Source: Synechococcus sp. BIOS-U3-1
GTDB taxonomy: Bacteria; Cyanobacteriota; Cyanobacteriia; PCC-6307; Cyanobiaceae
Direction: 5' to 3'
Assembly: GCF_014279975.1 (NCBI RefSeq)
Contig: NZ_CP047936.1
Span: forward strand, 992,001 to 1,056,000
DNA length: 64,000 nt
A model generated the notes under the pieces. The model saw only the letters and a program-made list of their open reading frames with translations. It did no database searches and had not been told where the DNA came from. The translations under genes were made by a program, and so were the position numbers. Of the stretch, positions 63,202-64,000 are shown one piece after another. The stretch's first letter is position 1. Each line of letters begins with the position of its first letter.

Positions 63202-63468
63202 CTATTTGGGTGGGCATATTGAACATATAGTCTTCCGGCATTGCTGGATGTTAGTTGCACACATAATTTTAGTCGGACCCTCACCCCCAGCCACGGCTTC
63301 CAGTTCCTCTTCACTGAGCTGGCTGATCTTGTCAGCAGTGAATTCGTGACCGTGCTCTTTAGCAATGCCTGCAACATCTTCGGGTGACTTTGCTGCTTTT
63401 AGCTTGTCTTGAAGACTGGTGTCTGCTTTGACCTTTTCTAGGAAGGCTTTGAGTTGTTCTAGGGACAT
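63202..63468 (-). CDS. Nif11-leader precursor with a 4-Cys core
   Basis: From the ATG at 63468 (88 aa) the leader ends LEAVAGG at 61-62, and the 26-residue core carries four Cys (one each in IMCA, QQCR, ICS and ICP) and Thr/Ser residues. It has the most typical prochlorosin-like core here. The conserved upstream promoter of the other genes is missing directly upstream, where the sequence runs into the 3' end of the next unit after about 45 bp, so it may be co-transcribed from the gene at 63774. Confidence 0.85.
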   Translation of the reverse strand: MSLEQLKAFLEKVKADTSLQDKLKAAKSPEDVAGIAKEHGHEFTADKISQLSEEELEAVAGGEGPTKIMCATNIQQCRKTICSICPPK

Positions 63469-63516
63469 GGGTGCCTTGATTGAATAGCAGAAACTCAATA
63501 AAACAATCTGAATGAT

Positions 63517-63774
63517 CTATCTCATTGGGCAGTGTTGACCGGCTGTCTCTAAACAACAGTGTTTCCCTATGGTATTGGTATGCACAACGCCACCCGCCAC
63601 TCCTTCTAACTCCGCTTCACTGAGCTTGCTCAACTTATCAGCAGTGATTTCGTGGCCGTATTCTTTAGCGATGCCCACAACGTCTTCAGGTGACTTAGCT
63701 GCCTTGAGTTTCTCCTGAAGGTTGCTGTCTGCTTTTACCTTTTCGAGGAAAGTCTTGAGTTGCTCTTCTGACAT
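63517..63774 (-). CDS. Nif11-leader precursor with a 3-Cys core
   Basis: The leader ends LEGVAGG and the 23-residue core has three Cys (HCC and HC) and several Thr. It begins MSEEQLKTFL rather than MSLEQLKAFL. The conserved promoter lies at 63775-63830. Confidence 0.85.
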   Translation of the reverse strand: MSEEQLKTFLEKVKADSNLQEKLKAAKSPEDVVGIAKEYGHEITADKLSKLSEAELEGVAGGVVHTNTIGKHCCLETAGQHCPMR

Positions 63775-63830
63775 GGGTATCCAGTCTGTTCACCAGTCAT
63801 AGCAACGGTGTGCTGCGGTGTCATTGGCTA
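63775..63830 (-). promoter_or_regulatory. Conserved Nif11-precursor promoter, type 1
   Basis: TTAGCCAATGACACCGCAGC, TTGCTATGACTGGTGAACAG and ACTGGATACCC before the ATG. Confidence 0.65.
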
Positions 63831-63899
63831 ATACCTACTGCAGTCAATTGTGCCAGGTATTGAAGGCTGATTGGTGGGATTGTTGGCGAGATTGAAGCA

Positions 63900-63927
63900 A
63901 TAAAAAGCCCCGTGTGTGGCGGGGCTC
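63900..63927 (-). terminator. Terminator of a unit beyond the window edge
   Basis: Minus-strand AGCCCCGCCACACACGGGGC then TTTTTATT. It indicates that another gene of the series lies to the right of base 64000. Confidence 0.85.
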
Positions 63928-64000
63928 GATATTGATCTGGCATGACTCAGTATCACTCTTACGTATTACTAGCTTTCTCAATCTCCCCAATTATGAATGG

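Noticed and set aside
1-64000. CRISPR arrays
   Set aside because: No regular short repeats with unique spacers were seen; the regular repeats found are promoter and gene duplications of 60-500 bp.

Overview
The window looks like a chromosome segment of a marine picocyanobacterium, most likely a Synechococcus of the 5.1 subcluster or a close Prochlorococcus relative. The reasons are the families seen: Nif11-leader (prochlorosin-like) peptides, proteins resembling DUF1651 and DUF3104, a glycine-rich cyanobacterial RRM protein, and many very small hypothetical proteins. This is recognition from sequence alone; no database search was possible.

Bases 1-20 kb are ordinary core genome, nearly all on the minus strand in tightly coupled operons: two FUSC-family membrane proteins, an LCP-type cell-envelope protein, a CPA2 antiporter with two USP domains, an MsbA-like ABC exporter, an RRM protein, a DEAD-box RNA helicase, then a phosphatase-recC-recB-recD-cupin operon with start/stop overlaps. 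Bases 20-43 kb are a looser accessory stretch of lower coding density. It holds an RTX-like repeat protein, an AT-rich three-gene operon of unknown function, a fatty-acid desaturase, a methyltransferase, an alpha/beta hydrolase, a TauE/SafE permease, a beta-helix adhesin-like protein, and a subtilase broken by one frameshift.

Bases 43.7-50.7 kb and 62.7-64 kb are a peptide-export region. It holds eight intact Nif11-leader precursors plus one decayed copy, all on the minus strand, with near-identical leaders and very different cores. Interleaved are short precursors of a second double-glycine family (leader core LDQEL..DQL..GG). No lanthipeptide synthetase or peptidase-transporter lies in the window, so these would have to act from elsewhere. 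The second family sits behind a promoter with four CACCAGA-type direct repeats at a fixed 23/22/11-bp spacing, present four times.

Bases 47-62.6 kb look like a genomic island. A tRNA-Ser(UGA) and a tyrosine recombinase mark its left side. It carries a restriction-modification-like operon (beta-class DNA methyltransferase, HNH-plus-SF2-helicase fusion, an unknown 282-aa protein and a 58-aa protein), a set of unknown proteins, a LuxR-type regulator whose receiver has lost its phosphorylation residues, a PD-(D/E)xK-like protein and a staphylococcal-nuclease-like protein. Several of these transcription units, and one Nif11 precursor, share an upstream bipartite element: a CCCCC-N4-GGGGG palindrome followed after about 22 bp by a GAATGGGTGATGTGAATCC-like box. 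This points to a common dedicated regulator and is, to me, the most interesting signal in the window.
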